From Rhizoctonia solani (taxonomy: Eukaryota; Basidiomycota; Agaricomycetes; Cantharellales; Ceratobasidiaceae), in assembly GCF_016906535.1 (NCBI RefSeq), contig NC_057374.1, positions 806,001 to 870,000 of the forward strand: a DNA stretch of 64,000 bases. Direction: 5' to 3'. Below, one piece after another: positions 49,701 through 62,036 of the stretch; position 1 is the first letter of the stretch, and the number at the start of each line of letters is the position of its first letter. Below the pieces are notes generated by a model that was not told the DNA's origin, ran no database searches, and was given only the letters and a program-made list of their open reading frames with translations. The translations under genes were made by a program, and so were the position numbers.

Positions 49701-51863
49701 GGTACATAATTCCATCATTGATGTCATCAAGGTTATCTAAAGCTGCAAATCGGGTTTCGCAAGCTGCCCCTAGATTCGATAGAATACCAGGAAAATTCGG
49801 ATGAGTTTCCAGGGTATATGCCATAGCATGTTTGAGATGGTGGATTGCATTGTTGATATCGTCCAGATTCCCAGTGCGAGCGAACCGACGGTGGAGTGCG
49901 GCGCCCAAAGCATTGAATAAATCTAATAAGTGAGGATAATTGTTAGGAGCGATTGACATTGCTCGAGTAAGATATTCTATAGTAGAATCAAGATCTTCGG
50001 GGTTTCCGACACGACCGAAACGAGTGTCATGAGATATGGCGAGGTTCAGCATCCATGAAGGCAAATCCGAGTGACCTTCAGGAGTTAGTAGCACAGCCCG
50101 TGTACTGCTTTTTACCGCGTTATCAATATCTTCCAATTTCCCGGTGCAATTGAACCGATTGATATAAGATGTGCCAAGGTTGGAGAGAAATACGGGAAGG
50201 TGTACTTGATCCTCAGAAGACAGCAATACAGCGCGTGCTATATGCTCAATGGCCTTGTCAAGTTCAGCCAAACTTCCAGTTCTATGGAATCGGTTTTGGT
50301 GAATTATCCCTAAGTTGCTTAGCACGCTCGGTAAAGAAGGATGATTCTCCGGGATGAGTGATGTGGCATGAGTGGACTGGGCAAGCTCGTCCTCGAGTGC
50401 AGTTGGGTTCCCGCAGTTGTTAACCCAATTGCTATGTGCCGTACACAGAGCCACCAATCGGTTAGGTAGGTCCGGGTGGCCATTAGGACTGAGTCGAACA
50501 GAGCTAGAATGCCATTTAAACGCATTTTCAATATCATTCATATCTCCAAGTCGTCTAAATCGTGCATCGTATGATAGCGCTAGGTTGTAGAGCCAATCAT
50601 GCATGTATGGATAGCTTTCAGAGGAGAGTGCTATCGCTTTAGCTTCATACTTGATAGCCTCGTCAATATCCGCCATATTTTCCAAGAGTTGAAATTTGGC
50701 GTAGTAGGCGGAGCCCAGATTAGCAAGTTGACTCGGCAGGTTTGGATTGTTTTCCGGGGTCAACGGAATGGTTCGAGTAAAACATTTGATCATATTGTCG
50801 ATATCGTCAATGTATTCAAGTCGCTGAAACTGTTGAAAGCGTCTAAAGTGGGATACACCCAGATTACTGATTCGATTAACCAAGCCGGGGTGCTCTCGAG
50901 GTGTAAGTAGTACCGCCCAAGCGTGACAGACGATGGAAAGTTCAGCTTCAGAGGGTCTAGCGAGTTCCTGAGATCGTTGAAGATAACTCGCTCCTAGTAT
51001 CGCAAGGTCGGTAGCAAGCTCTCCTTGTGCTACGTTTTCTGGGTGTGTATTAAAATGACGGCCCTCGATGGCCATATCGACAAAGTCTAAGCGATCTGGC
51101 CGTTCGTATTCACCCAGCTGTTTCGCGAATAAAGTCGCTAACAACTGGATGATCCTGTCCGTAAGAGATATTGGATCCAGTTGCAGAGCTCTATTCAGAC
51201 ACCAAATGCTCGCGTCCATAATTGATGCCTCCTTTTGATGATCTAACTCGGGGTTAATCATATCGGTCAAGTCGCCAGCTATTGACAATAGAAATGAAGC
51301 TTCTTTTTGGTTTCCAGTGTCGAGCGCTATATATTCCTTTACCCTGTCCACCATGTCCAGTATTCCCGCTCCAATGACTTCGACATCCAAGTTTGTTTCA
51401 TGGCTGAATAAAAGGCTCCTCAAAGTTAGACACATCGATCATGACCCAGGCTACGATTATCTCGCACCTGAGCCTCTCCTGTGTTTCCACCAACTTGGTC
51501 AATAGCTCGTGGGATAAAGTCTCCCTGTTCATCTGATTATGAAGATAATTAGACTCCGATTCATCTTTAGACGCGGAGTAATCCATTACAAGAATCAACC
51601 CAGCTTCTCCATCAGTGATGGTACGTGTTGAAACCCCCATCTCGCTTGGTACATTCGACTAGACGTCGTGTCTTATTAAAATGCCCGGCATCCAACCTGA
51701 GATTTCCACATACCGATGATATGTTTATCACCACCTGAGGCGAAGACGCCGGTACCGTTGGTTCAACAGGCTTAACTTCAGAAATAAATAGCCATCCAAC
51801 CAAGCATAAGATTAACCGGCTAAGTAGATTATGTATTGTGACAAAAAAATGAGGTAGCTCCAT
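46769..51863 (-). CDS. TPR-CHAT protein (caspase-like)
   Basis: Large protein with a tetratricopeptide array and a C-terminal CHAT domain (caspase HetF associated with TPRs, clan CD cysteine protease fold). An inferred N-terminal exon (start 51863, MELPHFFVTIHNLLSRLILC) carries one hydrophobic helix. Spliced exons then lead into a 3.7-kb exon with about 18 units of about 45 residues, consensus like LSNLGASYDSRFKRLGHIDD followed by a helix ending L-T-P-E-G-H-P. After a linker (LEWLEQARSIVWNQTLQLRT) comes the CHAT part: VKPVLDSLGY, HITWCATGVVSFLPLHAAGI, DFAISSYTPTLNAL, catalytic His region WVHLACHAHQSIGD, catalytic Cys region LAFLSACQTATGDENLPDEA, HLASGILMAGYPSVIGTMWS, end RWVPYIHLGV. Two weak introns must be assumed around 47.56-47.74 kb to bridge a frame change and an in-frame TAG. 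Fungal TPR-CHAT genes are a large, variable family; a role in regulated proteolysis or self/non-self response is inference only. Confidence 0.78.
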
Positions 51864-52153
51864 CGGAGGTAAGATTGCCTTATATAATGCGTTAGGTATA
51901 TCTGGTCGAGGGCAAGTCTGTGTTACTGCTCGCGCGCATACCACGTGCCCATGAGTGAGGTGTGCTGAATCCATATACTGGTGATGATCACATTGAAACC
52001 GACAGGATCAACCCCAGATATTCATTCCTCGCTAATATCTAGATATACCCCGTTTTCGGACTAGTCATGTAGGAATTATGATATAACTTATTCTTCAATC
52101 TGTGCAAGTCCAAAATTAACTCTACCACGAAACCTAAAGGTAAAAGCAAAATT

Positions 52154-52236
52154 GAAGCGACCCAGACTCGAACTGAGGACCGTCTGTGAACATTAGAATG
52201 TTAGACAGACGTGATAACCAACTACACCATCGCTCC
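52154..52236 (-). tRNA. tRNA-Val (AAC), intron-containing
   Basis: The minus strand folds as a cloverleaf. Acceptor GGAGCGA pairs with TCGCTTC (one G-T pair). The D arm is GTGTAGTTGGTTATCAC. The anticodon stem TCTGT/ACAGA encloses CT-AAC-A. A 10-nt intron (ttctaatgtt) sits one base 3' of the anticodon, the standard nuclear position. The T arm is CTCAG-TTCGAGT-CTGGG. A box (TGGTGTAGTTGG) and B box (GTTCGAGTC) are present. Length 83 nt including the intron; anticodon AAC reads valine codons. Confidence 0.9.
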
Positions 52237-52423
52237 TTGCACAAGATGATAAATGAACAGACATAGCTGCCAAGGCCAAGTGGTAACCACCCAGACAAAC
52301 TTTACCTTTCAGCTTTCTAGTAGACTTTCACGTACACTGATCCCAACGACACCCAGTGATACAACAATGTGTAATATTATACGTATACGATCTACAATAC
52401 TACAGTATCCCATTTCCTTTAGC

Positions 52424-54253
52424 TCACTGCGTCTGTTCTGCATAAATCTATCAACGGATCGTGGTCAGACATACATCCAGCAACAAAAAAACGGCAAGTG
52501 TAGACACACACCTTGATAGTCTTGTCCGCTCCACCTGTAATAAGACGAGTTCCCGTTTGGTCGAATGTGGAGCAAAAGACACCAGCTTCGGCATCCAACG
52601 AACCAGGTTGAGGAATATCTTCCATGTTCTGGAAGGGGAGACCGGTCTTGTAGTCCCATAGCGTGATAGTACCATTGTCACCTAACACAACGTAAATGAG
52701 TAACCGATTCGATAAATACGCACAAAACAAAACACACCTCCGGAAAACAATACGCCCTCGGCGTTCACACTGAGCGTATTGATAATCGCGTCGTGTCCCG
52801 AAAAGTTGTGTACAAACATCCCCTCGGGGCATTTCCATTTTTTGATATTGTTCCCTCCTGCACTTCCAGATGCGAATGAAAATTCGGTTGGGTGAACGGC
52901 AAGTGCTCGGACCGATTTTTTGTGGTGAGTGAGAGTGGTCATAGTTTTTCCGGCCGCGAGATCCCAGAGACTGTTGGGCCCAGAAGTTAGTATAGGCTCA
53001 TATTGGTGAGTACAGATTGGACGGACCGGACAGTAGAGTCCATTGAACCAGTGATTACTTGGGGGTCGGATTCTTGGCATCTGACGTCTGCGACAGTTCC
53101 GGTGTGCCCCGCGAGTACATGGATTTGAGCTTTGGTACGCATGTCCCAGACCTAATATAATTCGTAAGCGCAATGTGGAGAGCAGAAAGTATCCAACTAC
53201 TCACCCTCGCAGAAGCATCTCGACCAGCGGTAACGAGTACGTCAAGTGTAGGGTGCAGGTCCAAAGCATAAACACCAGACAAATGACCATGATAGTGTCG
53301 AATAACTTTATTGGTCTCCAAATCCCAGCACTTGACCATCTACGACGTGACCAATCTGTAAGCACCTGCGCCACACTACATTCGTGAGTGTCACATACCT
53401 TGTCCTCTCCAGCAGAGAACAAATACGGATGGCGCGGACTAACAGCCAATCCACGAACCGTGGAGATATGGCCGGTCAAGGATAACTTCAACTCGCCACT
53501 CGCCAAATCCCATACCTATAAATCAAGTAAATAACCATGAATCGGCAAAACACGCCGTACGATGCACCTTGATAACTCGATCACCTGCACCGGAGACGAA
53601 CCACTTGTTCCCAGGCTCGACAGCCACACTGCGCACCCATCCCAAATGTCCACTAATGACGCGTACGAGTTTCCATGGGGCATGGTAGTCTGGTTGTACT
53701 TGTTTGGCAGCCTTTTTGCGAGCGAGAGCAACAGAGAGAGCTGATTGGGAGCCGGTGTGGAGGGATTGCTGAGCTCGGAAGGTAGTAAGCGCTGCTGAGG
53801 GGGCCGGGGCGGAGGTGGATACGGATGGTGCGGCTCCGTCGCTTGAGGGTCCGGCTGTAATGAGTTTTTGTTGGGCTATATTTAAAAGGTAAGATAATGA
53901 GCGAGAAATATGTAAGGAAATTGGGAGACTCACGACCAGCTATTGCCTTTGGTCCAGCAGCACCAGGTCGAGCGGGACCAACAAGACCTTCTCGCGCAAG
54001 CAGAGCAGAAGGTAGTGTTTGAACATCCAAGTATTCGTCACGAGTTTTGACCGATAGCCTTACCCGAGCACTGCAAAACAAACGATATGTTAAAGCTTGT
54101 TGTCCACCGAAATGCAGTCACAAAAACATACCTCTTCTCCTCCTCTACCTCTCCGTTTTCAGCATAAAATATCGACGCCGTTCGTTTAGCACTCTGTTTC
54201 AGCAGTGATTCCAGAGGAGGGAGTGATGTAGGCGTGTCCAGTTGGGTCGTCAT
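52424..54253 (-). CDS. PRP46: Pre-mRNA-splicing factor PRP46/PLRG1
   Basis: WD40 protein of the Prp19-associated (NTC) complex, needed for spliceosome activation in the nucleus. Start ATG at 54253 ([20 protein letters not shown]). A low-complexity linker follows, then [20 protein letters not shown] and seven WD repeats: [154 protein letters not shown]. The last exon is only eight codons, KIYAEQTQ and stop (52424), as in other fungal PRP46 ends. Eight or nine exons, no lesion seen. Confidence 0.9.
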
Positions 54254-54620
54254 TGTCGGGGGTATCGAGGTCGGGAAAGAACGCCTGGTTCTGTGTTTGT
54301 CCACGTGATCGTCACGAGGAATTACACAACACAAGCATAAATTGTCATTTTTACATTTTTGAGCGGCGGGGTCAAGTCATTCTTGCTAATTGTAGCCAAG
54401 CTTTCATTTAGCATCTTGCCACCAATCCTATGCTCATATTCTCGCAAGTCTATTTCGAAGATCTCGTTCCAGACAGAAATTTCAAGTAAATGGCATAGTA
54501 CGCATGAGGTAAGTGTTTTTAAAAAAGCATAGTAATGCAACAACATGGGAGCAATACATCTCGGCACACTGCCCAGCTCCCAATACAGCACGTGTCCCTC
54601 TCCTCCTCGACCGAAACAGA
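54254..54620. other. Intergenic, PRP46 promoter and uL23 3' end
   Basis: About 370 bp between two minus-strand genes. A cacgtgat motif lies near 54301. No other feature. Confidence 0.45.
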
Positions 54621-55307
54621 TTAGATGAAGCCAATCTAATACACCACCCTGAGTCAAGAGTATTGCATGATGAATAAAACAAGCGCACCTTGTTGGCAAC
54701 ATCCAAAGCCTCATGGTCAGGCGTCAACCGTACATACGCCTTCTTCCTTCCATCTGGTCGAATGAGGGTGTTGATTTTAGCAATGTCTACATCGTAAAGC
54801 TTCTTAACAGCAGCCTTGATCTGACGCTTGTTCGACTATAGTCCTCGTTAATACCCGCATATATGATGCAGCAAGTATACGCACCTTGAGGTCGACAATG
54901 AAAACAAGGGTGTTGTGGTCCTCGATCTTCTTCATCGCGGACTCGGTAACAACAGGGTGCACAATAGTGCGGTACTCGTCCATTCGGGGCGCATGAGGGA
55001 TGGATTTCCTTGGGTATTTAGGCTATTGTCGTTCTGTTAGATAAACCCCTCTGTCGAATAGATCCAAATAAACTCACAGTACGGGGGAGACGGAGAGTCT
55101 TGGGGCGGTGGAATGATACCGAGGTGCGGACCTTGCGCTGGGCCTTTCCGTTGGTGCCCTTGAGCGCTGCCTTCTTCGCACCCTTGGCTTTGGCATCGCC
55201 AGCTGGGGCTACTCGTTCGTTAGCTCCAACTCGTTCATAGCATCAGCTCGCAACTCACCCTTCTTGCCCTTGGGGTCCGCCTTCTTGGTTCCCTTGGTAG
55301 TGGCCAT
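54621..55307 (-). CDS. 60S ribosomal protein uL23 (L23a/L25)
   Basis: Large-subunit protein near the peptide exit tunnel, binding 25S rRNA. Start ATG at 55307 ([16 protein letters not shown]); a basic N-terminal extension ([20 protein letters not shown]) serves nuclear import and rRNA binding. Then [112 protein letters not shown] and, after a last intron, IGFI. About 155 residues in four or five exons, full length for the family. Confidence 0.95.
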
Positions 55308-56575
55308 CGAGTCTGTGCCAAATCCAAATGTCAAAATTCATGTCCATCAAGGTCCATCCACAACAAAGATTCCCCATCCGCCTTTCTGTTGCTTCCAACC
55401 CCCAAAATTTCCGTCGTAAAGCCTCCTTTCCCTTCACTATGCGCGCTCCGTATTGTATAAAAGCATTATTTCTGCGTTCTTACCTTGAGGAGGTGAGTTG
55501 GTTAGTTGGTTTGTGGACCACCAAATCGGAAGCAAATCGGACGCAAAGCACGTGATCGATATGGGGAAGTTATGGGGATAAGACTGATTTGTAAGCGGAG
55601 TAAATGTCAACTACACAACCGAGGAACAATGTAGGGAGAGCCCGGCCAACGCTGACATCGAAAAACACGTCCAAGAAGCTGGCCTTCTGGATCAAGAATA
55701 TGCTTCATGCGATTGCGACAAGAATGCGTGAATGTCCGATCGTGCGGTCCCTTGAGGGCGCCAGGCAAGCGCCGGCTATGTAACTATATTCAGCCGCTTC
55801 ATTCTCGTGTACAGGCATATCTTATCGCCGGATATCATGGTTTTCTGAGATGATTCAATAGCATCGCTTTGCGTCTTCAACACCTCCCGAGCCTTCTTTG
55901 TGCAAATGCAGGTAAACTTCTGAATATATACTACAAACAATGTCAGTTGTAAGCTATGAGTATCCCTTCTTGAGATACATATGATAGCCAATTTTAGATG
56001 TTCAGCTGTCTTTATACGACCAATCAACCTGCTTTCCCATTTCTTGATTTGTATTCATAACCTAGGGGCTCCTCGGCAGACTTGCCATAAGTAAACGCTT
56101 GCTTCGCGCACTGTCTTGGCGTGCTTATTGAACACAGCCTTCTATGCCTATCTATATCATGCGTCTGCTGTTGTACCTCGCTTGCAAATTTACTCGATCC
56201 AGACGCTGTACATCACCAACTACTCTTATATTATTGCCCACCTCCCAACCCTGATGATACCTGACACTCAGCTCCATCCATGGCTACTTGTACTCCAGTT
56301 TTGGCTATCGTTTCTCAGGTTCATCGTTTCAATTTACGAAGCTATCGTCCCATGCTATCATATAAATACTATAAGGAACTGGGTTTCTGAAGAAGTGATC
56401 GCTCCTCCAGACCATATTGACACAGGAGTTTTTGTTCTACTATCAATTCAGCTAGGTGATCTTCTCTACTAGCCATGCCTTGTGTGCTTGAGTTAACGGT
56501 TCCGAATCCATTCGCCAGGGTTATGGGTAACTTTAGCGTTAAATGACTTATATATGTACGTGCGTCGCCTAGTAT
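55308..56575. other. Divergent intergenic region
   Basis: Promoter of the ribosomal protein gene on the left. A plus-strand frame at about 56.12-56.47 kb (no ATG at its head) contains a hydrophobic helix (WLLVLQFWLSFLRFIVSIYE) and may be a 5' exon of the membrane gene that follows. It could not be joined with certainty. Confidence 0.4.
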
Positions 56576-58967
56576 ATGCGAGTTGCTGCCCCTAACTCGA
56601 ACGCTAGGTCGGTGGTTGATTTCAGGAGAACAAACACATACATTGGATGTGTTGCAACTCAATCTCTGCTATCGGTTATTGCAATCATAATCACTGCGAT
56701 CTGTGAGTGGGCATACCTGAGTCTGCATTTAACGTTTCACATGTTCAATTTACCTGATACCCTTTGTTAGCTATTCTCACGCAGCGTGGATGGCTACCCC
56801 AAAGATATGTCCCTGGTCGATTAGGGAGGAAATATCAGTCCTACGGGGCACCATTATTTTTATTCGCCTTTCCAACGGCGCTGGGTATGTTTTATTCAGT
56901 GTGTCTCTTGGTCGTTACCATCCTTCCAGCCATGTTGTATCACCAACACGTCCCATTGAAGCAAACCTGGAAGAGTAATACCAAACAGTTTCTTATGGGA
57001 ACGATAGGCCCGCATGCTTCCCCTACTCTCAGCTTTACCGGCCAACCGCGCATATCTCGTGTCTCTGCAAGTAATGAATCATATGCTCCTGGAAATATTA
57101 TTAGTCGTTTTCTTTCTCCTGCTCTATTTCGTCGAGTTAGGCGAGTAAATGATAAGCTACACGCTTTGTGATATGCTAATAGAAATGCTGTTTAGCCCGA
57201 CAGAGACAAGGGCGTACGCCTTTACTCGAAATTCTTTCGCGCTTGTTTCGATCGGAATGCTCATGTTCCGGGGCATCACAGCACTCCAAAAGGCACAAAA
57301 CCGGACAGGAGTCAAAATGACCTCAGATAACTGCGACTGGGGTGTTGTTTCTGAGGACCATATTCTGGGATTACTATTGGTTGGTCCTTACAACTATATG
57401 TTGGGTTAGATCGACATACATATCAAGTCTGAGAATCAATAATTAGGCAAAACCAAACAACACGGACATGTCGAGAAGTGCTCTATACGTTAAAGTCACA
57501 AAGGAAGTTATTCAAGGAAGCGGACAGGAGCGGACACAAGGTGCGGCCGTTGGAGTAATATCAGGAGTTCTTGTTATGTTTACCCATGATCGTAGCCGAA
57601 TGTGAACCGGAACCGGGATGCCCACCTGAGGACATTCAGTATGTGCAACCATACTACCAGGCCCTTTTCTGTCAATCTTCTGTGTCCCTGAAAGACTGTG
57701 AGGATAAGAGCGATACTTATCCCTTCAGTTCGCTCTGGCTAATATAGTCCTATAACTCATTTCAGACCGAAGCTTTGCGAACCTGGTGACGTATCATATC
57801 GAGGTTCGTTCTATGACCAATAATTCTATAGTGAATAGAGATATGCCAGATTTTTGGATCTCAAACGAGCAGGACTTCTTTCCTCCTCCCGATCTCAACT
57901 CTTCTCAGTTTGAAAGGCGCTGCCGACGCCCATTCGACGGACACGCTGCCTGGTTATATATGCCATCTTGGAGGCTTAATCCAGGGTACCATATTGAGGC
58001 AGAAGCCCAGCTTGTAACCAGAAGATTCATTACCTCTTCATTCATCCACGATGTCCTCTTAAACTCGGAGCCAGTACGTCTCTACATCGGGAGAAACAAG
58101 GCTGACCTCAGACAGATCATCAACAGGATTATGCTCACATATCTTTGTACCCCATCGGTAAGATTGGAAAGTATATGCGCTGCCTCTGCTTCTGAATTAA
58201 GCTTCTAGTTGAATCTGGCACCTCCGCACTATCCAATTATACGTTGGCTACCGCGACGTTGCGCGTAACCTTGAAACCTGCATATGGCTACCTCCGAAAC
58301 TCGGTAGCGTATCATAATATATATCAGTCCTCCCAAGAGCCAACCAGAAAGAATGAATTATGTACTTTTATTCAAGAATATAGAGAAGGAAGCATGTTTG
58401 ATGTACTGGGATCGATCGGAGGCCTTTTTGCACTGCTGCAAGCTGCACACGTACTTTTGTTCGGTCGACCTATGCTTTGGGGACTCACTGGTCAGTCTTA
58501 ATTTGTGTCCAGTACATGTGCAGTTGTTTATCATTGTAACAACAACACGCAGGTGCCAAACTTATTACCCCGTTTGGACTTCTGGGGATATGTAGCTCTC
58601 GGGATTTCAAGCGGCGACTACGGGAACGGTATCACCGCGAGCCCACCAGGGAAAACCCTGAGACTCTCCGGGTAGGAGAGTTCTTACGTGACTTTGTAAT
58701 TGAGCTTGGGCCGGCTGACATTGAACCTGATAATACTGCTGAAACATCGTTAGAAACTGAGCCTCCATTCATGCCGATTCCAGAGCTAAAGGAGTTGCCT
58801 GACTTTCAAGGGTGTGTCGCTTCATTTTTATATGCGTCAAAATCCATGCGACTTAATTGGCTAACTACAGGCCGTTACTATTATCAATTGGGACTCGGAA
58901 AATACCTATTTTCGAAAAGAGGGAAGAAACTCTGGATTCTTTCAGACAGGCAAATGATGCTGTTTGA
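56576..58967 (+). CDS. Lineage-specific membrane protein, copy 2
   Basis: Paralogue of 14379-16510 on the opposite strand. Proposed start ATG at 56576 (MRVAAPNSNARSVVDFRRTN), then TYIGCVATQSLLSVIAIIIT (TM1), RGWLPQRYVPGRLGRKYQSY, FLFAFPTALGMFYSVCLLVV (TM2), LKQTWKSNTKQFLMGTIGPH, SPTETRAYAFTRNSFALVSI (TM3), ITALQKAQNRTG, a soluble domain with VTYHIEVRSMTNNSIVNRDM and GYHIEAEAQLVTRRFITSSF, LATATLRVTLKPAYGYLRNS, MFDVLGSIGGLFALLQAAHV (TM4), LFGRPMLWGLTG, ITPFGLLG, FLRDFVIELGPADIEPDN and an inferred last exon ending SFRQANDAV at 58967. About eight exons. The soluble part between TM3 and TM4 has several cysteines and N-glycosylation sequons (NNS), suggesting a non-cytosolic face. No known family; function unknown. 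Confidence 0.58.
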
Positions 58968-59668
58968 AGCGTTGGGATGAAGGTTACTTATGTTCATCGC
59001 CGGTGTTTGTAACACAGATAATTTGGTCGTTAATCAAAAGCTTGAGCGAATCAACTTGATAGTGGCTCTTGGTGATCTTCTGCGCAGACACTCCCCATGC
59101 ACTGCGGTCAATGCGATCTCAATCTTCATGTTGCTGCTACCAATCGGGTATGTACCAGCTCTTCAATCGAGGCTCAGGTAGAAGAGCCCTGGACTTCTCC
59201 ACTATTCTGGTGGTGAGCAGTTTTGCTTCTTATCAGTATACCTTTGGCATTCATTCAAATTGTTTCATGATTTTGTAGTACTATCAAGCCACGGGGCCAA
59301 CCTAAATACCTTCCGAACAGAGGAGTCATGTGGATCTTCGGCTCAGTTCATTTATCGCCAATCTCTATCGCGTTGAGGCCGGTCCGTCAGCAAACCAAAG
59401 CCCCCCCCCCCGTTTCTGCTTGCCAAAAAGGATAACAGCCAATGTTATCAATACATTGATGGTTAAACTGGCCGCTGGTAATTTGTATATGCCGCAATCG
59501 TTGACTAGATATACTAAAATATGCCTAATTTTGTGTAAGTGCACCAAAGCCGGCATTCCGATTTTCATCAAAGTGCGCATACAGCGACCCAACCATTTTA
59601 ATAGCCTTGCCCCAGGGATACACAAGATTGCGATAGTTTTTCCTTGCCAACTCCGAATCCAAGTCCCT
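58968..59668. other. Intergenic between convergent genes
   Basis: 700 bp with a run of ten or more C near 59400 and no gene on either strand. Confidence 0.5.
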
Positions 59669-61493
59669 TTACACAATTCCCTTCAATACAATCAATCGCC
59701 TTTCGCACAAGCAACAAAACACTCCTTCTTTGAGCATTACAACTCCCAAAAGCGACCCACTCTCCTTGTCTGCAATGCCCAACACACTCTGTTCGGAGAA
59801 TTGTGACTTGGCCTTTCCGTGTCCCCTGTAGACGTAAACATTTCCCGTGCCATGGGTAGACCCGCTCTCGAAAGCCAAGACCATCTTGTCTTTGTGGTGA
59901 AGAACAAAGCGAGTATCTCTTTTGGATGCAAGAACAAACGAAAGTGCCGAGTAGGTCGATTCATGTTCCCAATGTGAAGTAGACCGAGTAAAAAGTAATC
60001 CGTCTATATCTCGCCTCACAACCAGTGACGGGGGTCCTGATTTTGGGGATGAAACAGGAGAAGAAAGAAGAGAGACTTCCCTCTGATCCACCTCTACCTT
60101 CCCTGTTTGCGCACCAACCCGCATCACCAAGACTCGCTGCCCAACTTGACCCGGGGCATCCAACTCCTCATCTGCATCCGGGTTAGCTAAACTTGGCATG
60201 TCGCCTGCCATTTCTGACGTGTATTTTTCGAGAGCTTCCCGAATGTTTGCGAGTTCAGAGGGATCAAGTGTTTCTGGAACTTCTGGCTCGTTACTTGATT
60301 GGCTGAATACATGCGACCACCTCGTTTCGGTATGTTTCTTCTCCAGATGGAGTGTAAGAAGCCCGACCTTGGATTCCCGTTCGTCTGGGGTGTGTTCCCA
60401 GGTCCAAAGAGAGGCCCCGGAGTCGATCTCAGCCCACCATGGGCATTGAGCATATTTTGGCAGTGGGATAGAAGAAGCAGAGGAGGAGATAATATGTAAA
60501 GTTAGGTATGATTTGCTCAGCGTAACTCTGATCGCTGATTTGGGGGTGCTTGAGGGAAGAGGAAACATGACTGTGACCGAATCTTCCGTTTGTGTCCAAG
60601 AGTATGCGTGCGGAGGTGGAATAGGAGTAGTTTGGTCATTGGTAGTACTTGCTGTATCAAGATTTTCCCCGGCGCGGGGGATAGGTGCCATTTCGTCTTT
60701 AGTGGGCGTTGGTTCTAGGACTTCGGGGGCTGTGGAGGGCCGGAAGGGAGATGGTGATGAAATAATGTACTCTTCAGATGCATGGTCATATTGAATGTCT
60801 GCGGGCAGACTCGTTCCTAGTAGGGACCATATCTCCCTAAGGGTACCCGAGCTCAATCGAAGTGCCACAAGTTCATACGTCTGGGCATCCTTGGACGCCG
60901 CGTCGGGGATAGGCCCTCGTCTTGTTATGAGTACTTCTAAACCTGTTTCAGTTTGGCGTGTATGTAATAGCCGGCAAGGAATCAAGGTGCCAGATTTATC
61001 GGTTAGCTCATATACCTCCTCGGTGCCAGATAGGTAGAGCCTCCCACTCCCGTCCGAGACCAACATACGGTCAGAACTTATCTCCAACGCCACGGGGTAC
61101 TCCGTTAAATCAGATTTGATGCTCGATACCTCTTGGGGTATCTCAAATATGTTTCGGAATGTAGGCGCAAAATTACCCTTGAGCCGAATTTTCAGTTAAA
61201 GACAGACAAAATGGGATGTACTTACAACTCACATCAAACTCAACCGATACAACTCCTCCGCTCTGATCAACGTACAATAGACCATTATTACCCAGTTTCA
61301 AGTGGTTATGTTTGATGCGTGCAGAAACTTCGGTGAACGGGATAATTCGTCTTCCAGAAACCGTTGATTGTGTTACCCCAGGTGAAGGAAGCTGGAAACT
61401 TTGGACGCAGTCTTTTTGTTCTAGTATTTTCAGTTTGTATCCATCGAATTTAGGGTTCAGAAGGGCATTGTTGGCAGAGAACACGGGTGCCAT
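59669..61493 (-). CDS. NudC domain-containing protein 1-like (CS domain)
   Basis: Homologue of NUDCD1 (CML66), a cochaperone-type protein pairing beta-propeller-like segments with a CS (p23/NudC) domain. Exon 1 starts at 61493 (MAPVFSANNALLNPKFDGYK) with LKLGNNGLLYVDQSGGVVSV. After one or two short introns a 1.4-kb exon runs from LEISSDRMLVSDGSGRLYLS to LCERRLIVLKGIV. The CS domain is the stretch YSWTQTEDSVTVMFPLPSST, IRVTLSKSYLTLHI, LWTWEHTPDERESKVGLLTL, LEKKHTETRWSHVFSQSSN, where Trp and Lys/Leu positions match NudC proteins. The C-terminal part (HWEHESTYSALSFVLASKRD, TRFVLHHKDKMVLAFESG) matches the end of the family. Roughly 560 residues, intact. Probably cytosolic or nuclear. Confidence 0.82.
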
Positions 61494-62036
61494 AAGTTGA
61501 ATTGAGGATAGTTGTGGTCAAGTGTCAAATCAAGACGATTCATCAAGCGCCGAGCTCTATGAGATCATGTCCACGATCATTGTCAATTGCCATGTGTGGA
61601 TGGCTGATGATCATTCAGAGTCTCGCCTTCAATATCCTTTCTAAAGTTTTTTCCTACCCTCGTGTTAGTTTACTTTACCAGAACCCTATGGCTGTGAGTT
61701 TCACTTGTCAATCGGGTAGAATTATCATCGAACTACAGTACATAGGTTGATCTACGGTCTGAAAGAGTAGTCATATATATGTGGGCCTCCAAAGTCAAAC
61801 CGACGTTAAAGCAAGAGTAACAAATTGGTGTAAAAGACCTCATTCGCACGATCCGAACTATTGTGTAGGTGTACATAAAAATGTTGAACTAATGACTGAA
61901 TTTGGGCTTGAAACCGGTCATGGATGGCTGGTCCATCTTTAGACTGAGAAGAGTGCGACATAAGGTAAAATTACTAGAATACAAAAAAGCTGACGGAAAG
62001 CGAGAACGAAATCAACCAAAAATTCTCAACAAAAAC
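61494..62036. other. Intergenic, NUDCD1-like gene promoter
   Basis: 540 bp between two minus-strand genes. No repeat or coding pattern was recognised. Confidence 0.45.

Noticed and set aside
54322..54714. 130-codon minus-strand frame downstream of uL23
   Set aside because: uL23 ends with the short exon IGFI inside this stretch. The frame is intron and 3' untranslated sequence.
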